From an uncultured Oscillospiraceae bacterium (GTDB lineage: Bacteria; Bacillota; Clostridia; Oscillospirales; Oscillospiraceae), in contig CAKTOB010000041.1 of assembly GCA_934589525.1 (NCBI GenBank), positions 1 to 14,619 of the forward strand: 14,619 nt of DNA. The letters are read 5' to 3'. The stretch's first letter is position 1; each line of letters opens with the position of its first letter. The notes beneath the pieces were generated by a model. It searched no databases. It was not told where the DNA came from and saw nothing but the letters and a program-made list of their open reading frames with translations. Both the position numbers and the translations under genes were made by a program. This document shows, in pieces, positions 6,952 to 13,004 of the stretch.

Positions 6952-6989
6952 CCTTCCCCACCGGGGAAGGGGGACCGCCCGCAGGCGGT
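6952..6989 (+). repeat. Double-hairpin repeat unit
   Basis: CCTTCCCC-acc-GGGGAAGG (6952-6970) is followed by ACCGCC-cgca-GGCGGT (6974-6989) and GGATGAGG. These are two adjacent perfect stems. A related, more diverged form in the opposite orientation appears at about 12112-12150 (GCCCCCGTT...AAGGGGGCGGTGCATCG). This looks like a mobile palindromic repeat unit, not a terminator, because no T-tract follows. Confidence 0.5.
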
Positions 6990-7060
6990 GGATGAGGCGC
7001 GGGGCGGCGTTAAACATTGTAGAAACAACAGGCGCAGAGGTAAAACAAACCGAAAAGGCA

Positions 7061-7216
7061 CCCTTGGCTCTCCCTCTGGGAGAGCTGGCTCGGCGCAGCC
7101 GAGACTGAGAGGGCCTTGGGGTGTTTTTGGAATGATAACGTCCATTGCAACCATCAACGTTGGCCCTCTCCGTCCGAGCTGCGCTCGGCCACCTCTCCCA
7201 GAGGGAGAGGCAAGGG
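7061..7216. repeat. 156-bp palindromic element with 55-bp arms
   Basis: Arm 1 (7061-7115, begins CCCTTGGCTCTCCCTCTGGG) and arm 2 (7162-7216) are inverted copies matching at about 46 of 55 positions, separated by a 46-bp AT-richer centre (TTGGGGTGTTTTTGGAATGA...). Each arm holds its own smaller palindromes (CTCCCTCTGGGAG, CTCGGCGCAGCCGAG). The whole element can fold into one long hairpin, which fits a non-autonomous MITE- or REPIN-like unit. Confidence 0.75.
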
Positions 7217-7290
7217 GGCAGAACGGCACAGCCGTTCCGCTGCGTTGCAGATACAACCCGTGTGGACAAAACGGAACCACCTATCGACAT

Positions 7291-7410
7291 GTCATCCCGA
7301 CCGAGTGAAACGAGCGGAGGGATCTACTTAAGCAGCAATCTTTCCCTTACGCAGGTTATTGTTGCTACTTGAGAAGATTCCTCCGCTCGCTGACGCTCGG
7401 TCGGAATGAC
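7291..7410 (+). repeat. REPIN-like palindromic element, copy 1
   Basis: The outer arms GTCATCCCGACCGAG..CGAGCGGAGG and CCTCCGCTCG..CTCGGTCGGAATGAC are inverted repeats, and the 65-bp centre (GGATCTACTTAAGCAGCAAT ... TTGTTGCTACTTGAG) is itself weakly palindromic. Two further copies lie at 11672-11792 (opposite orientation) and 12678-12801 (same orientation). Confidence 0.8.
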
Positions 7411-7458
7411 ATACGTTTTTTGCGTTGGTTGGTACAAATTCAAATGTACAACGTATAT

Positions 7459-7480
7459 GGCGGCAGGTTGCCGCCGCTAC
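7459..7480 (+). repeat. 22-bp palindromic unit, copy 1 of 5
   Basis: GGCGGCAGGTTGCCGCC followed by GCTAC. The unit GGCGGCA-(G/A)AT or GGT-TGCCGCC folds into a small stem. Other copies are at 11945-11966, 12497-12518, 12604-12625 (inverted) and 12938-12959. Confidence 0.75.
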
Positions 7481-7526
7481 ATCCTTTAACGGATGGATAC
7501 AAAAGGACAACGCATGTCGCCCCAAT

Positions 7527-7551
7527 AACTGTCAACTGTACACTGTCAACT
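7527..7551 (-). repeat. TTGACA-type tandem repeat, right border of island 1
   Basis: AACTGTCAACTGTACACTGT followed by CAACT, the reverse complement of the GTTGACAGT motif at the left border. It abuts the terminator of the nucleotidyltransferase gene. Confidence 0.75.
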
Positions 7552-7580
7552 CAAAAACCGCCCCGTAGGGCGGTTTTTGA
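7551..7580 (-). terminator. Intrinsic terminator of the kinase-nucleotidyltransferase operon
   Basis: TCAAAAACCGCCC-cgta-GGGCGGTTTTTGA is a perfect 13-bp stem with a 4-nt loop. The A/T ends give a T-tract on either strand, so it can work both ways; here it closes the minus-strand operon four bases after the nucleotidyltransferase stop. Confidence 0.9.
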
Positions 7581-7583
7581 ACG

Positions 7584-8510
7584 TTATTTCCACAGTCCGT
7601 CCGGGTACAGGCCCTGGGCGGTCATGGTTCTGAGGGCTTCCACCACCACGGGCTTGTCGGCGGCGTAGGTAACGCCGTACCATTTGTCCGGGGAGTAGAG
7701 CATTTTAACGGTGGCCTTGTCTTCGGCAAGCAGGGCGGACACCGTGGAGGGCAGGAAGTATTCGCCCTTCATGGGGTTTTCTGCCAGGGCCTTATCCAGG
7801 AAGGCGGGGAAGCGGGCCTGGCTTTCGGCGGCGAAGCTGGGGGTGAAGCCCCACATGTTCATGGAGACGGTGGTCTTCTCCCCCAGGGGGGTCCAAGTCT
7901 TGCCGTCGTCCTCGGTGAAGCGGATGCCGCCTTCGCATTTTTCGATCTTGGTCCGTTCCACAACGCTCTCCAGGTAGCCCTGCTCATTCACCTGGCACAC
8001 GCCCCGGGCCACGGAGCCGTTGTCGGTGACGGTCTTGCCCAGCTCGTAGCCCACCATGCAGTAGCGGTACTTGTCGTCGTCGCCATGGGCGGAGAGGTAA
8101 TTATAGATCTCCCGGAAGGCGGCCTTGCCGTAGTAGTCGTCGGCGTTGATCACGGCGAAGGGAGCAGAGCCAATGGTTTCCCGGGCGCAGACCACCGCGT
8201 GGCAGGTGCCCCAGGGCTTGGTGCGGCCTTCGGGGACGGTGTAGCCTTGGGGCAGCTTGTCCAGCTCCTGGTAGGCATAGCGGATCTCCATGGGGGCCTT
8301 TAGCAGTCTTGCCCCGACGGTGTCCATAAAGTCCTTCTTAATGGCTTCCTTGATGATGATCACCGCGGTCTCAAAGCCCGCCTCATGGGCATCGAACAGA
8401 GAGTAGTCCAGAATGGCCTCTCCCTGGCTGCCCACGGGATCGATCTGCTTCAGTCCGCCGTAGCGGCTGCCCATACCGGCGGCCATAACCACCAAAATCG
8501 GTTTTTCCAT
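7584..8510 (-). CDS. Sugar-1-phosphate nucleotidyltransferase (NTP-transferase family)
   Basis: The 308-aa product begins with the nucleotidyltransferase signature VVMAAGMGSRYGGLKQIDPV (residues 7-26), whose Gly-rich loop and Arg/Lys bind NTP. PWGTCHAV (99-106) and the metal-binding NADDYYG (122-128) follow, as in enzymes that make UDP- or dTDP-sugars from sugar-1-phosphates. The start is ATG 8510, preceded by AGGAGT; the GTG at 8519 lies inside that Shine-Dalgarno and is rejected. It follows the NahK-like kinase by 12 bases on the same transcript, so it probably uses the sugar-1-phosphate that kinase makes. Which sugar (GlcNAc, GalNAc, Glc, Gal) cannot be told from sequence. Confidence 0.87.
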   Translation of the reverse strand: MEKPILVVMAAGMGSRYGGLKQIDPVGSQGEAILDYSLFDAHEAGFETAVIIIKEAIKKDFMDTVGARLLKAPMEIRYAYQELDKLPQGYTVPEGRTKPWGTCHAVVCARETIGSAPFAVINADDYYGKAAFREIYNYLSAHGDDDKYRYCMVGYELGKTVTDNGSVARGVCQVNEQGYLESVVERTKIEKCEGGIRFTEDDGKTWTPLGEKTTVSMNMWGFTPSFAAESQARFPAFLDKALAENPMKGEYFLPSTVSALLAEDKATVKMLYSPDKWYGVTYAADKPVVVEALRTMTAQGLYPDGLWK

Positions 8511-8522
8511 AATTCGCACTCC

Positions 8523-9596
8523 TTATTTTGTTTCTTCTTCCACGATTTTTGCCATTTCTTCCCAATGCTTTTCCATTTCGGAAACCAGCTTGAACTGGGT
8601 CCGGGCCCGGTCCAGGTTGTGCTCCGGGTAGTGGATGCCGAAGTAGTGGTCCCCATCCAGGTAGTCCGTCAGGAACCGGACGCCGCACTCTAAGGTCATG
8701 GTCAGGGCCCCCAGAGGCAGGGCCTTCCGCTCGGCCTCGGTCAGACCCGGGCAGGCGGTGAGGAAGCCCCGGGTGAAGATCCGGAACAGCTCCAGATCAA
8801 TGGTCATTTTGCTCAAATCCTTCTCGTCCTCGGCGGCGGTGGCGGCACCGAAGCGGATGGAGTCGCCAAAGTCGTAGGCACTCAGCCCCGGCATGGTGGT
8901 ATCCAGGTCAATGACGCACAGAGGAGTCCGGGTCTTCTCATCCAGCATGACGTTATTGAGCTTGGTGTCGTTGTGGGTCACCCGCAAAGGAAGCTCTCCC
9001 GCCTTGCGCATGGCGGTGAGCTTGCCGCCCACTTCCTCGTGGGCCAGAACGAAGTCGATCTCCGGCTTTACGGAGGCGGCTCTGCCCATGGTGTCCTTCT
9101 CCAGGGCCTCCCGGAACAGGCGGTACCGGTCCGGGGTGTTGTGGAAATTCTTGATGGTCTCGTGGAGGGTCTCCGCCGGGAAGTCCGACAGCTGCTGCTG
9201 GAAGGTGCCGAAGGCGATGGCGCTCTGATAGAAGTCCTCGGGGCACTCCGGGGCCTGGAGGCAGATGCTACCCTCAACGAAGTCATAGACCCGCCAGTCG
9301 CTGTTCTCCCCCATATGGGTCCAGGTGGCCCCCTCCACCGTGGGGATCAGGTTCAGGGCCCCGTAGGGGTTCTGGGTCTTGCCCCGCAGATGCTCTGTCA
9401 CCGCGGCGATGTTCTCCTGCAAGCCCGCGATGTCCGGGAAGGCCCGGTTGCTGAGCTTCTGCAGGATATACCGGCGGCCGGAGTCCTGCACCACCAGGTA
9501 CGTTTCATTGATGTGCCCGCAGCCGTAGCGCTCGCAGGAGACGGGCGTCCCCTCCAGCTGAAACCGGGACAGTACTTCCTTCAAAAATGGTTCCAT
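8523..9596 (-). CDS. NahK-like sugar kinase (APH phosphotransferase family)
   Basis: The 357-aa product has the aminoglycoside-phosphotransferase fold: nucleotide-binding lobe with GHINETYLVV (27-36) and YILQKLSN (43-50), catalytic loop THNDTKLNNVM (207-217; catalytic D210, metal N215), and the DFG-equivalent VIDLDTTMPG (228-237; D230/D232) followed by DFGD. Length, motif spacing and the RF-x-x-EG-P start resemble bifidobacterial N-acetylhexosamine 1-kinase (NahK/LnpB, 359 aa), which makes GlcNAc-1-P or GalNAc-1-P. Related proteins are sometimes mislabelled mucin desulfatase. It is first in the operon; AAAGGA precedes the ATG. A downstream nucleotidyltransferase and a divergent ROK kinase support a hexosamine or hexose salvage role. 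Substrate is inferred. Confidence 0.83.
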   Translation of the reverse strand: MEPFLKEVLSRFQLEGTPVSCERYGCGHINETYLVVQDSGRRYILQKLSNRAFPDIAGLQENIAAVTEHLRGKTQNPYGALNLIPTVEGATWTHMGENSDWRVYDFVEGSICLQAPECPEDFYQSAIAFGTFQQQLSDFPAETLHETIKNFHNTPDRYRLFREALEKDTMGRAASVKPEIDFVLAHEEVGGKLTAMRKAGELPLRVTHNDTKLNNVMLDEKTRTPLCVIDLDTTMPGLSAYDFGDSIRFGAATAAEDEKDLSKMTIDLELFRIFTRGFLTACPGLTEAERKALPLGALTMTLECGVRFLTDYLDGDHYFGIHYPEHNLDRARTQFKLVSEMEKHWEEMAKIVEEETK

Positions 9597-9691
9597 AAAA
9601 ATGTTCCTTTCCGCCCGGAGGCCGCTTCCGCACTTGTGCGTGGGGGTGCGCCTGGGGACGATGTAGTCATGGGCTTCCTTTACACAAATAA

Positions 9692-9719
9692 ATCATAACA
9701 AACATATCGGCAAAGTCAA
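9692..9719 (-). promoter_or_regulatory. Sigma-A promoter of the kinase-nucleotidyltransferase operon
   Basis: On the minus strand: TTGACT (9719-9714), a 16-bp spacer, TATGAT (9697-9692). Expected start is near 9685, leaving a leader of about 90 nt that contains a small GC hairpin (CGCAC-aa-GTGCG, near 9630). Confidence 0.75.
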
Positions 9720-9730
9720 TGCCTCTTTCT

Positions 9731-9746
9731 TATGATTTTTTTCATA
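9731..9746. promoter_or_regulatory. Inverted repeat TATGA-N6-TCATA between divergent promoters
   Basis: TATGA (9731-9735) and TCATA (9742-9746) face each other across a run of T. It lies 12 bp upstream of the -35 box of the minus-strand operon promoter and could be an operator, but in AT-rich DNA such a short repeat can occur by chance. Confidence 0.25.
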
Positions 9747-9800
9747 TTTCTATCTAATTCCGGATGTTTGTTAAAAGCCTACAAGTTTCTTTCTCCTAAT

Positions 9801-9810
9801 TTGTATACAA
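9801..9810. promoter_or_regulatory. Perfect TTGTATACAA palindrome, likely GntR-type operator
   Basis: The 10-bp perfect palindrome TTGTATACAA contains the GT..AC core typical of GntR-family operators. It lies 17 bp upstream of the -35 box of the ROK gene and within the shared divergent control region. No regulator gene is in the window, so any regulator would be encoded elsewhere. Confidence 0.45.
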
Positions 9811-9827
9811 TTCATACCAGGCTTTCC

Positions 9828-9856
9828 TTGCTTCCCAGGGATTTCTATGGTATAAT
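9828..9856 (+). promoter_or_regulatory. Sigma-A promoter of the ROK kinase gene
   Basis: TTGCTT (9828-9833), 17-bp spacer, perfect TATAAT (9851-9856) with a TG extension (TGGTATAAT). The expected start near 9863 leaves a leader of about 125 nt before ATG 9988, with no clear riboswitch. Confidence 0.75.
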
Positions 9857-9987
9857 TCCCTTGAAATAGCGGATTTTTGATGATGCGTTTACCATTTTGA
9901 ATTATTGGGGTATCCCATCTCCGCTTTTTCAAAAAACTTCGTGTATTTCCTTTCAAAATAATTTTTTCCTATATGGAGGTATGGAAC

Positions 9988-11370
9988 ATGAATTATCTTG
10001 GCGTAAACTATTCCATCAAGGCCACCCCCGAGCTGGATCCCGGCTTCATCCCCTTCGGCGTGTGGATGGACGCTTACCTGAAGGATGCCAAAAAGCCCAT
10101 CGCCATCGCCATTGAGCGGGACCGGGGCCAGGTGTCCGTCCGGAAGACCTTTATCCACGGCACCCCCGAAATGGCCCAGGCGGACTACCGCTATGTAGAG
10201 CGGCTGGTCAAGTTCCTGCTGTGGTCCATCGGCGGCTTCAAGGTGTATGTCTGCGGCTGCTCCTGCATCGCCAAGCGGCTCCAAGAGGACTACTCCGCCA
10301 CCGGCTGCCGGGCCTTTGACTTTGACTTCTTCCACAAGCTCTATGAAGTAGACCTGGAGATCATCGACCTGCCCCTGGAGCAGTGCCCCGCCGCCAACGA
10401 GTCCACCCAGCCCCTGGGCGGCCACATGGACGGCTGCCGCATCGGCTTTGACGCGGGCGGCTCCGACCGGAAGGTCTCCGCGGTCATCGACGGCGAGTGC
10501 GTCTACTCCGAGGAGGTGGTCTGGTTCCCCAAGCTGAATGAAGACCCCAACTATCAGTATAACGAGATCCTCACCGCCTTCCGCACCGCCGCCTCCAAGA
10601 TGCCCCGGGTAGACGCCATCGGCGTTTCCTCCGCCGGTACCTTCATCGGCAACGCCCCCATGATCTCCAGCATCTTCTATAAGGTGCCCCGCAGCCGCTG
10701 GGACGAGGTCAAGACCTGCTTCGACCGGGCTGCCGCCGAGATCGGTGACGTGCCCATCGTGGTGGCCAACGACGGCGACGTTTCCGCCCTGGCCGGTGCC
10801 ATGGGTCTCAACACCGGCAACATCATGGGCCTGGCCATGGGTACCTCCGAGGCCGTGGGCTATGTGGACGCCGACAAGAACGTGCTGGGCTGGATCACCG
10901 AGCTGGCCTTCGCCCCCGTGGACCTGAACGAGGATGCCATGGTGGACGAGTGGTCCACGGACCGTGGCGTGGGCTGCAAGTACTTCTCCCAGGATGCGGT
11001 CATCAAGCTGGCTCCCAGAGCCGGCATCGAGCTGGACCCCGCCCTGTCCCCCGCCGAAAAGCTGAAGGTCGTCCAGGCCCTCATGGCCCAGGATGACCCC
11101 AGAGCCGCCAAGATCTACCACGACATCGGCGTATACCTGGCCAACGCCGTGGTGCAGTACAGCCACTTCTACGACATAGAGCACCTGATGCTCATGGGCC
11201 GGGTCATGTCCGGCAAGGGCGGCGACATCATCCTGGATGTGTGCCAGAAGGTCCTGGCGGACGAGCACCCCGCGCTTGCCAAGCACTGTGAGGTTATGCT
11301 CCCCGACGAAAAGACCCGCCGCGTCGGCCAGTCCGTGGCCGCCGCTTCCCTGCCCGAGATCAAGAAATAA
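9988..11370 (+). CDS. ROK-type sugar kinase with an extra N-terminal domain
   Basis: The 460-aa product is longer than usual ROK kinases (about 300 aa). Residues 1-145 form an N-terminal region I do not recognise. The ROK/ASKHA part follows: phosphate-1 loop GFDAGGSDRKVSAVIDG (153-169), GVSSAG (212-217), VVANDGDVSALAGAMG (258-273, in place of ENDANAAALGE, with the catalytic Asp), phosphate-2 loop GLAMGTSEAVGY (281-292), and ELAFAPVD where EIGH usually stands. The CxCGxxGCxE zinc site is absent. Members phosphorylate glucose, ManNAc, GlcNAc and similar sugars; substrate here is unknown. Start ATG has GGAGGT seven bases upstream; an in-frame ATG at 9973 lies before that site. Strong C-ending codon bias suggests high expression. 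It is divergent from the NahK-like operon. Confidence 0.8.
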   Translation: MNYLGVNYSIKATPELDPGFIPFGVWMDAYLKDAKKPIAIAIERDRGQVSVRKTFIHGTPEMAQADYRYVERLVKFLLWSIGGFKVYVCGCSCIAKRLQEDYSATGCRAFDFDFFHKLYEVDLEIIDLPLEQCPAANESTQPLGGHMDGCRIGFDAGGSDRKVSAVIDGECVYSEEVVWFPKLNEDPNYQYNEILTAFRTAASKMPRVDAIGVSSAGTFIGNAPMISSIFYKVPRSRWDEVKTCFDRAAAEIGDVPIVVANDGDVSALAGAMGLNTGNIMGLAMGTSEAVGYVDADKNVLGWITELAFAPVDLNEDAMVDEWSTDRGVGCKYFSQDAVIKLAPRAGIELDPALSPAEKLKVVQALMAQDDPRAAKIYHDIGVYLANAVVQYSHFYDIEHLMLMGRVMSGKGGDIILDVCQKVLADEHPALAKHCEVMLPDEKTRRVGQSVAAASLPEIKK

Positions 11371-11381
11371 GTTCCCATAAC

Positions 11382-11416
11382 ACAAAGGACGCCGAACACC
11401 GGCGTCCTTTGTTGTT
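11382..11416 (+). terminator. Intrinsic terminator of the ROK kinase gene
   Basis: ACAAAGGACGCC-gaacacc-GGCGTCCTTTGT is a perfect 12-bp stem, followed by TGTT. It begins 11 bases after the stop codon. Confidence 0.87.
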
Positions 11417-11447
11417 CAGGGGGATGAATAATTGGCAGCTCGGGAGA

Positions 11448-11626
11448 GTTGACAGTTGACAGTTGACAGTTTTTTAAAATTGACAATGGACAATTTTGCG
11501 TTTCGGAACCTAGCCCCGTTTGCACGCACGGGGCAAAAAAACGGACGTTTTTTAACAACGGCGGTTGAAAAACAGACCTGTCAGCGAAACCGTAGGGAAC
11601 GGCCTATGTGCCGTTCCGCACGTTTC
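11448..11626 (+). repeat. Left arm of the ~177-bp inverted repeat bounding island 2
   Basis: It begins with three GTTGACA units, then TTGACAATGGACAATTTTGC, GTTTCGGA, AAAAAAACGGACGTTTT, CGGTTGAAAAACAGACC, AGCGAAACCGTAGGGAACGG, CCT.TGTGCCGTTCCG and ends near GTTTC. The same blocks occur in the same order on the minus strand of 13005-13179, with scattered substitutions and a few small gaps. Confidence 0.85.
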
Positions 11627-11671
11627 AGGACGGAACCGTTACCGATAAAAACCAGACACGTCCCCCATTTT

Positions 11672-11792
11672 GTCATTCCGACCGTAGCGTCAGCGGAGCG
11701 GAGGAATCCACCACGTTGGAGAAAGAACCATCGCAAGGTAAAATCTGCAACTTGAGTAGATCCCTCCGCTCGTTTCACTCGGTCGGGATAAC
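11672..11792 (-). repeat. REPIN-like palindromic element, copy 2
   Basis: GTCATTCCGACCGTAGCGTC..CGGAGGAATCC at one end and GGATCCCTCCGCTCG-like sequence ending CTCGGTCGGGATAAC at the other. It is in the opposite orientation to copies 1 and 3; the plus-strand centre contains AAGGTAAAATCTGCAACTTG, matching the reverse complement of copy 3's centre. Confidence 0.75.
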
Positions 11793-11944
11793 ATGTCGGG
11801 GGGTCCGTTCAACCTCACAGGTTGTATTCGGGACGTTGCTTGGCGATGAATCATCGCCGCTACATTGTACCGTGTATTGGGTGGTAGCGTTCATCCACAC
11901 GGGTTATATTCGCAACATAGCCAGCCCCCCCGCCGGGGCCGGGT

Positions 11945-11966
11945 GGCGGCAGGTTGCCGCCGCTAC
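11945..11966 (+). repeat. 22-bp palindromic unit, copy 2 of 5
   Basis: GGCGGCAGGTTGCCGCC followed by GCTAC, identical to the copy at 7459-7480 in island 1. Confidence 0.75.
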
Positions 11967-12166
11967 ACCGGATTCGTCCTTTGTGGTACCGTTTGGTTGA
12001 AACGCATGTGATTAATTGTATCCCGCTTGCATTTTATCCTACTGTCACCGGTGCTACCAGCACCCCGGCAGGCGGTTCCCCCAGATGTTATTCGGGGGTA
12101 TACTTCTATTTTGCCCCCGTTCGTTAAAGGAAGGGGGCGGTGCATCGCGCAGCGAATCAAATAAAA

Positions 12167-12185
12167 CGATTGCCGGTGGCAATCG
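12167..12185 (+). promoter_or_regulatory. Hairpin directly upstream of the small toxin-like ORF
   Basis: CGATTGCC-ggt-GGCAATCG is a perfect 8-bp stem with a 3-nt loop, ending 11 bases before ATG 12197. The only purine-rich stretch in ribosome-binding distance (GGTGG) is in its loop and stem. In known type I toxins such 5' structures hold translation down; that role here is inferred. Confidence 0.4.
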
Positions 12186-12196
12186 CACCTTAATAT

Positions 12197-12301
12197 ATGT
12201 TGCTCTTGGTTACATGGCCGAACCTCATTGAGTTCTGTTCATTCCTTGTGGCATTGATCACCCTGATTATCGGGATTATTGATCATAAAAATAAGAAGTA
12301 A
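12197..12301 (+). CDS. Small hydrophobic peptide, candidate type I toxin (Hol_Tox-like)
   Basis: The 34-codon ORF reads MLLLVTWPNLIEFCSFLVAL then ITLIIGIIDHKNKK. It is a short polar/aromatic start (TWPNLIEF), one hydrophobic helix (about residues 13-27), and a charged lysine-rich tail. This build is shared by type I toxins of Firmicutes such as BsrG and TxpA and by the holin-like toxin family Hol_Tox, which act on the cell membrane. A TTG at 12206 would give a 31-aa form starting MVTWPNL, which resembles family members more closely. No good Shine-Dalgarno is seen for either start; a hairpin lies just upstream. A convergent antisense RNA overlaps its 3' end, and its stop codon is inside the RNA's terminator stem. 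No convincing plus-strand promoter was found; TATACT at 12099-12104 is the best -10 candidate. Confidence 0.62.
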   Translation: MLLLVTWPNLIEFCSFLVALITLIIGIIDHKNKK

Positions 12302-12331
12302 CCGCCAACTTTCCACAGACGCGGTTACTTC
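12284..12331 (-). terminator. Terminator of the antisense RNA, overlapping the toxin stop codon
   Basis: Perfect 11-bp stem: on the plus strand GAAGTAACCGC (12295-12305) and GCGGTTACTTC (12321-12331), with a 15-nt loop. On the minus strand it is followed by TTATTTTTATG. On the plus strand no T-tract follows, so it acts as a minus-strand terminator; the toxin's TAA (12299-12301) is inside the stem. Confidence 0.8.
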
Positions 12332-12377
12332 CTAAACCAAACTCTGGGGGAGCCGACCTGCTGGTGGCACCCTTTGT
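12285..12377 (-). ncRNA. Candidate antitoxin antisense RNA (about 90 nt)
   Basis: A strong minus-strand promoter (12384-12412) would start an RNA near 12377. The RNA would have a 5' bulged hairpin (GGTGCCACC-agca-GGTcGGCtCC), a linker, and a terminator stem (GAAGTAACCGC / GCGGTTACTTC) ending in TTATTTTTATG at about 12285. It contains no ORF. It is complementary to the 3' untranslated region, the stop codon and the last few codons of the small hydrophobic peptide ORF. That is the arrangement of RatA/txpA, SR4/bsrG and RNAII/fst antitoxin RNAs. Transcription and function are predicted from sequence only. Confidence 0.65.
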
Positions 12378-12383
12378 ATCTAT

Positions 12384-12412
12384 ACTATACTCCAGTTTCC
12401 GGGTTTTGTCAA
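12384..12412 (-). promoter_or_regulatory. Near-consensus promoter of the antisense RNA
   Basis: On the minus strand: TTGACA (12412-12407), 17-bp spacer, TATAGT (12389-12384). The -35 box is perfect and the -10 box differs by one base. It is one of the two best promoters in the window and faces no annotated gene except the antisense RNA. Confidence 0.8.
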
Positions 12413-12496
12413 CGGGGACGGAACATGTGTGGGGAAATGTTTTTTGTCCATTGTAGTACCGTTTGGTCGATACGGCTCGATAATTGCAACGTCCCG

Positions 12497-12518
12497 GGCG
12501 GCAGATTGCCGCCCCTAC
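12497..12518 (+). repeat. 22-bp palindromic unit, copy 3 of 5
   Basis: GGCGGCAGATTGCCGCC followed by CCTAC. It faces the inverted copy 4 (12604-12625) across 85 bp of AT-rich DNA. Confidence 0.75.
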
Positions 12519-12603
12519 GGCGACGTACAATGTTTTTCATATTTTTCGAACGCAAATCAACGATAGAAACGTTAAAAATGCGGTATTACGGAACAAATTT
12601 AAC

Positions 12604-12625
12604 GTAGGGGCGGCAATCTGCCGCC
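12604..12625 (-). repeat. 22-bp palindromic unit, copy 4 of 5 (inverted)
   Basis: GTAGGGGCGGCAATCTGCCG followed by CC, the exact reverse complement of copies 3 and 5. Confidence 0.75.
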
Positions 12626-12677
12626 CGCCACGTTCCGGATACAACCTGTGCGGTTGAATGAAACCACCCCCCGGCAT

Positions 12678-12801
12678 GTCATCCCGACCGAAATAAAATG
12701 GAGTGGAGGGATCTACTCAAGTGGCAATCTTTACCTTACGCAGGTTATTATTGCAACTTGGGTGGATTCCTCCACTCCGCTGACGCTGCGGTCGGAATGA
12801 C
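12678..12801 (+). repeat. REPIN-like palindromic element, copy 3
   Basis: The arms GTCATCCCGACCG..GGAGTGGAGGGATC and GATTCCTCCACTCC..GCGGTCGGAATGAC flank a centre containing CTTACGCAGGTTATT, which is shared with copy 1. Arm changes such as GAGTGG for GAGCGG are mirrored in both arms (GTGGAGG / CCTCCAC), so pairing has been kept. Confidence 0.8.
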
Positions 12802-12937
12802 ATCCCTGAAAGGTGGTTTTGTTTACCCATACAGGTTGTTTTTGCAACGTCCCCCGGAACAGCACATAGGCCGTTCCCTACAGTTTCGCTGGTAGGTGGA
12901 TTCTCTCAACCGCACAGGTTGTATTCGGAGCGTAGCG

Positions 12938-12959
12938 GGCGGCAGATTGCCGCCCCTAC
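12938..12959 (+). repeat. 22-bp palindromic unit, copy 5 of 5
   Basis: GGCGGCAGATTGCCGCC followed by CCTAC, identical to copy 3. Confidence 0.75.
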
Positions 12960-13004
12960 AGACACACCAGTGGGTAATACCGTTCATCCGCACAGGTTAT
13001 ATAC

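Larger units (their letters stand above)
6845..7551. other. Repeat island 1 (non-coding, about 700 bp)
   Basis: The stretch between two terminators is a mosaic of short palindromic repeats and contains no convincing gene. It is bordered by TTGACA-rich tandem repeats pointing inward from both sides (6861-6922 on plus, 7527-7551 on minus). In order it carries a double-hairpin unit, the 156-bp palindrome, a partial AACGGCACAGCCGTTCC unit (7222-7238), an inverted CACGGGTTGTATCTGCAACG unit (7243-7265), REPIN-like copy 1 and a 22-bp unit. Its base composition and organisation match island 2. Confidence 0.7.

Noticed and set aside
9889..11385. 498-codon minus-strand open frame opposite the ROK gene
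   Set aside because: It is a Gly/His/Val-rich shadow produced by the strong C-ending codon bias of the plus-strand gene; no motif or start signal supports it.
11456..12000. Plus-strand open frames of 99 and 130 codons in island 2
   Set aside because: They translate palindromic repeats (both strands open, no ribosome site) and have no protein-like composition.
12214..12231. ATG 12214 as start of the small peptide
   Set aside because: It is in a different frame and closes after five codons; the hydrophobic peptide is read from ATG 12197 or TTG 12206.
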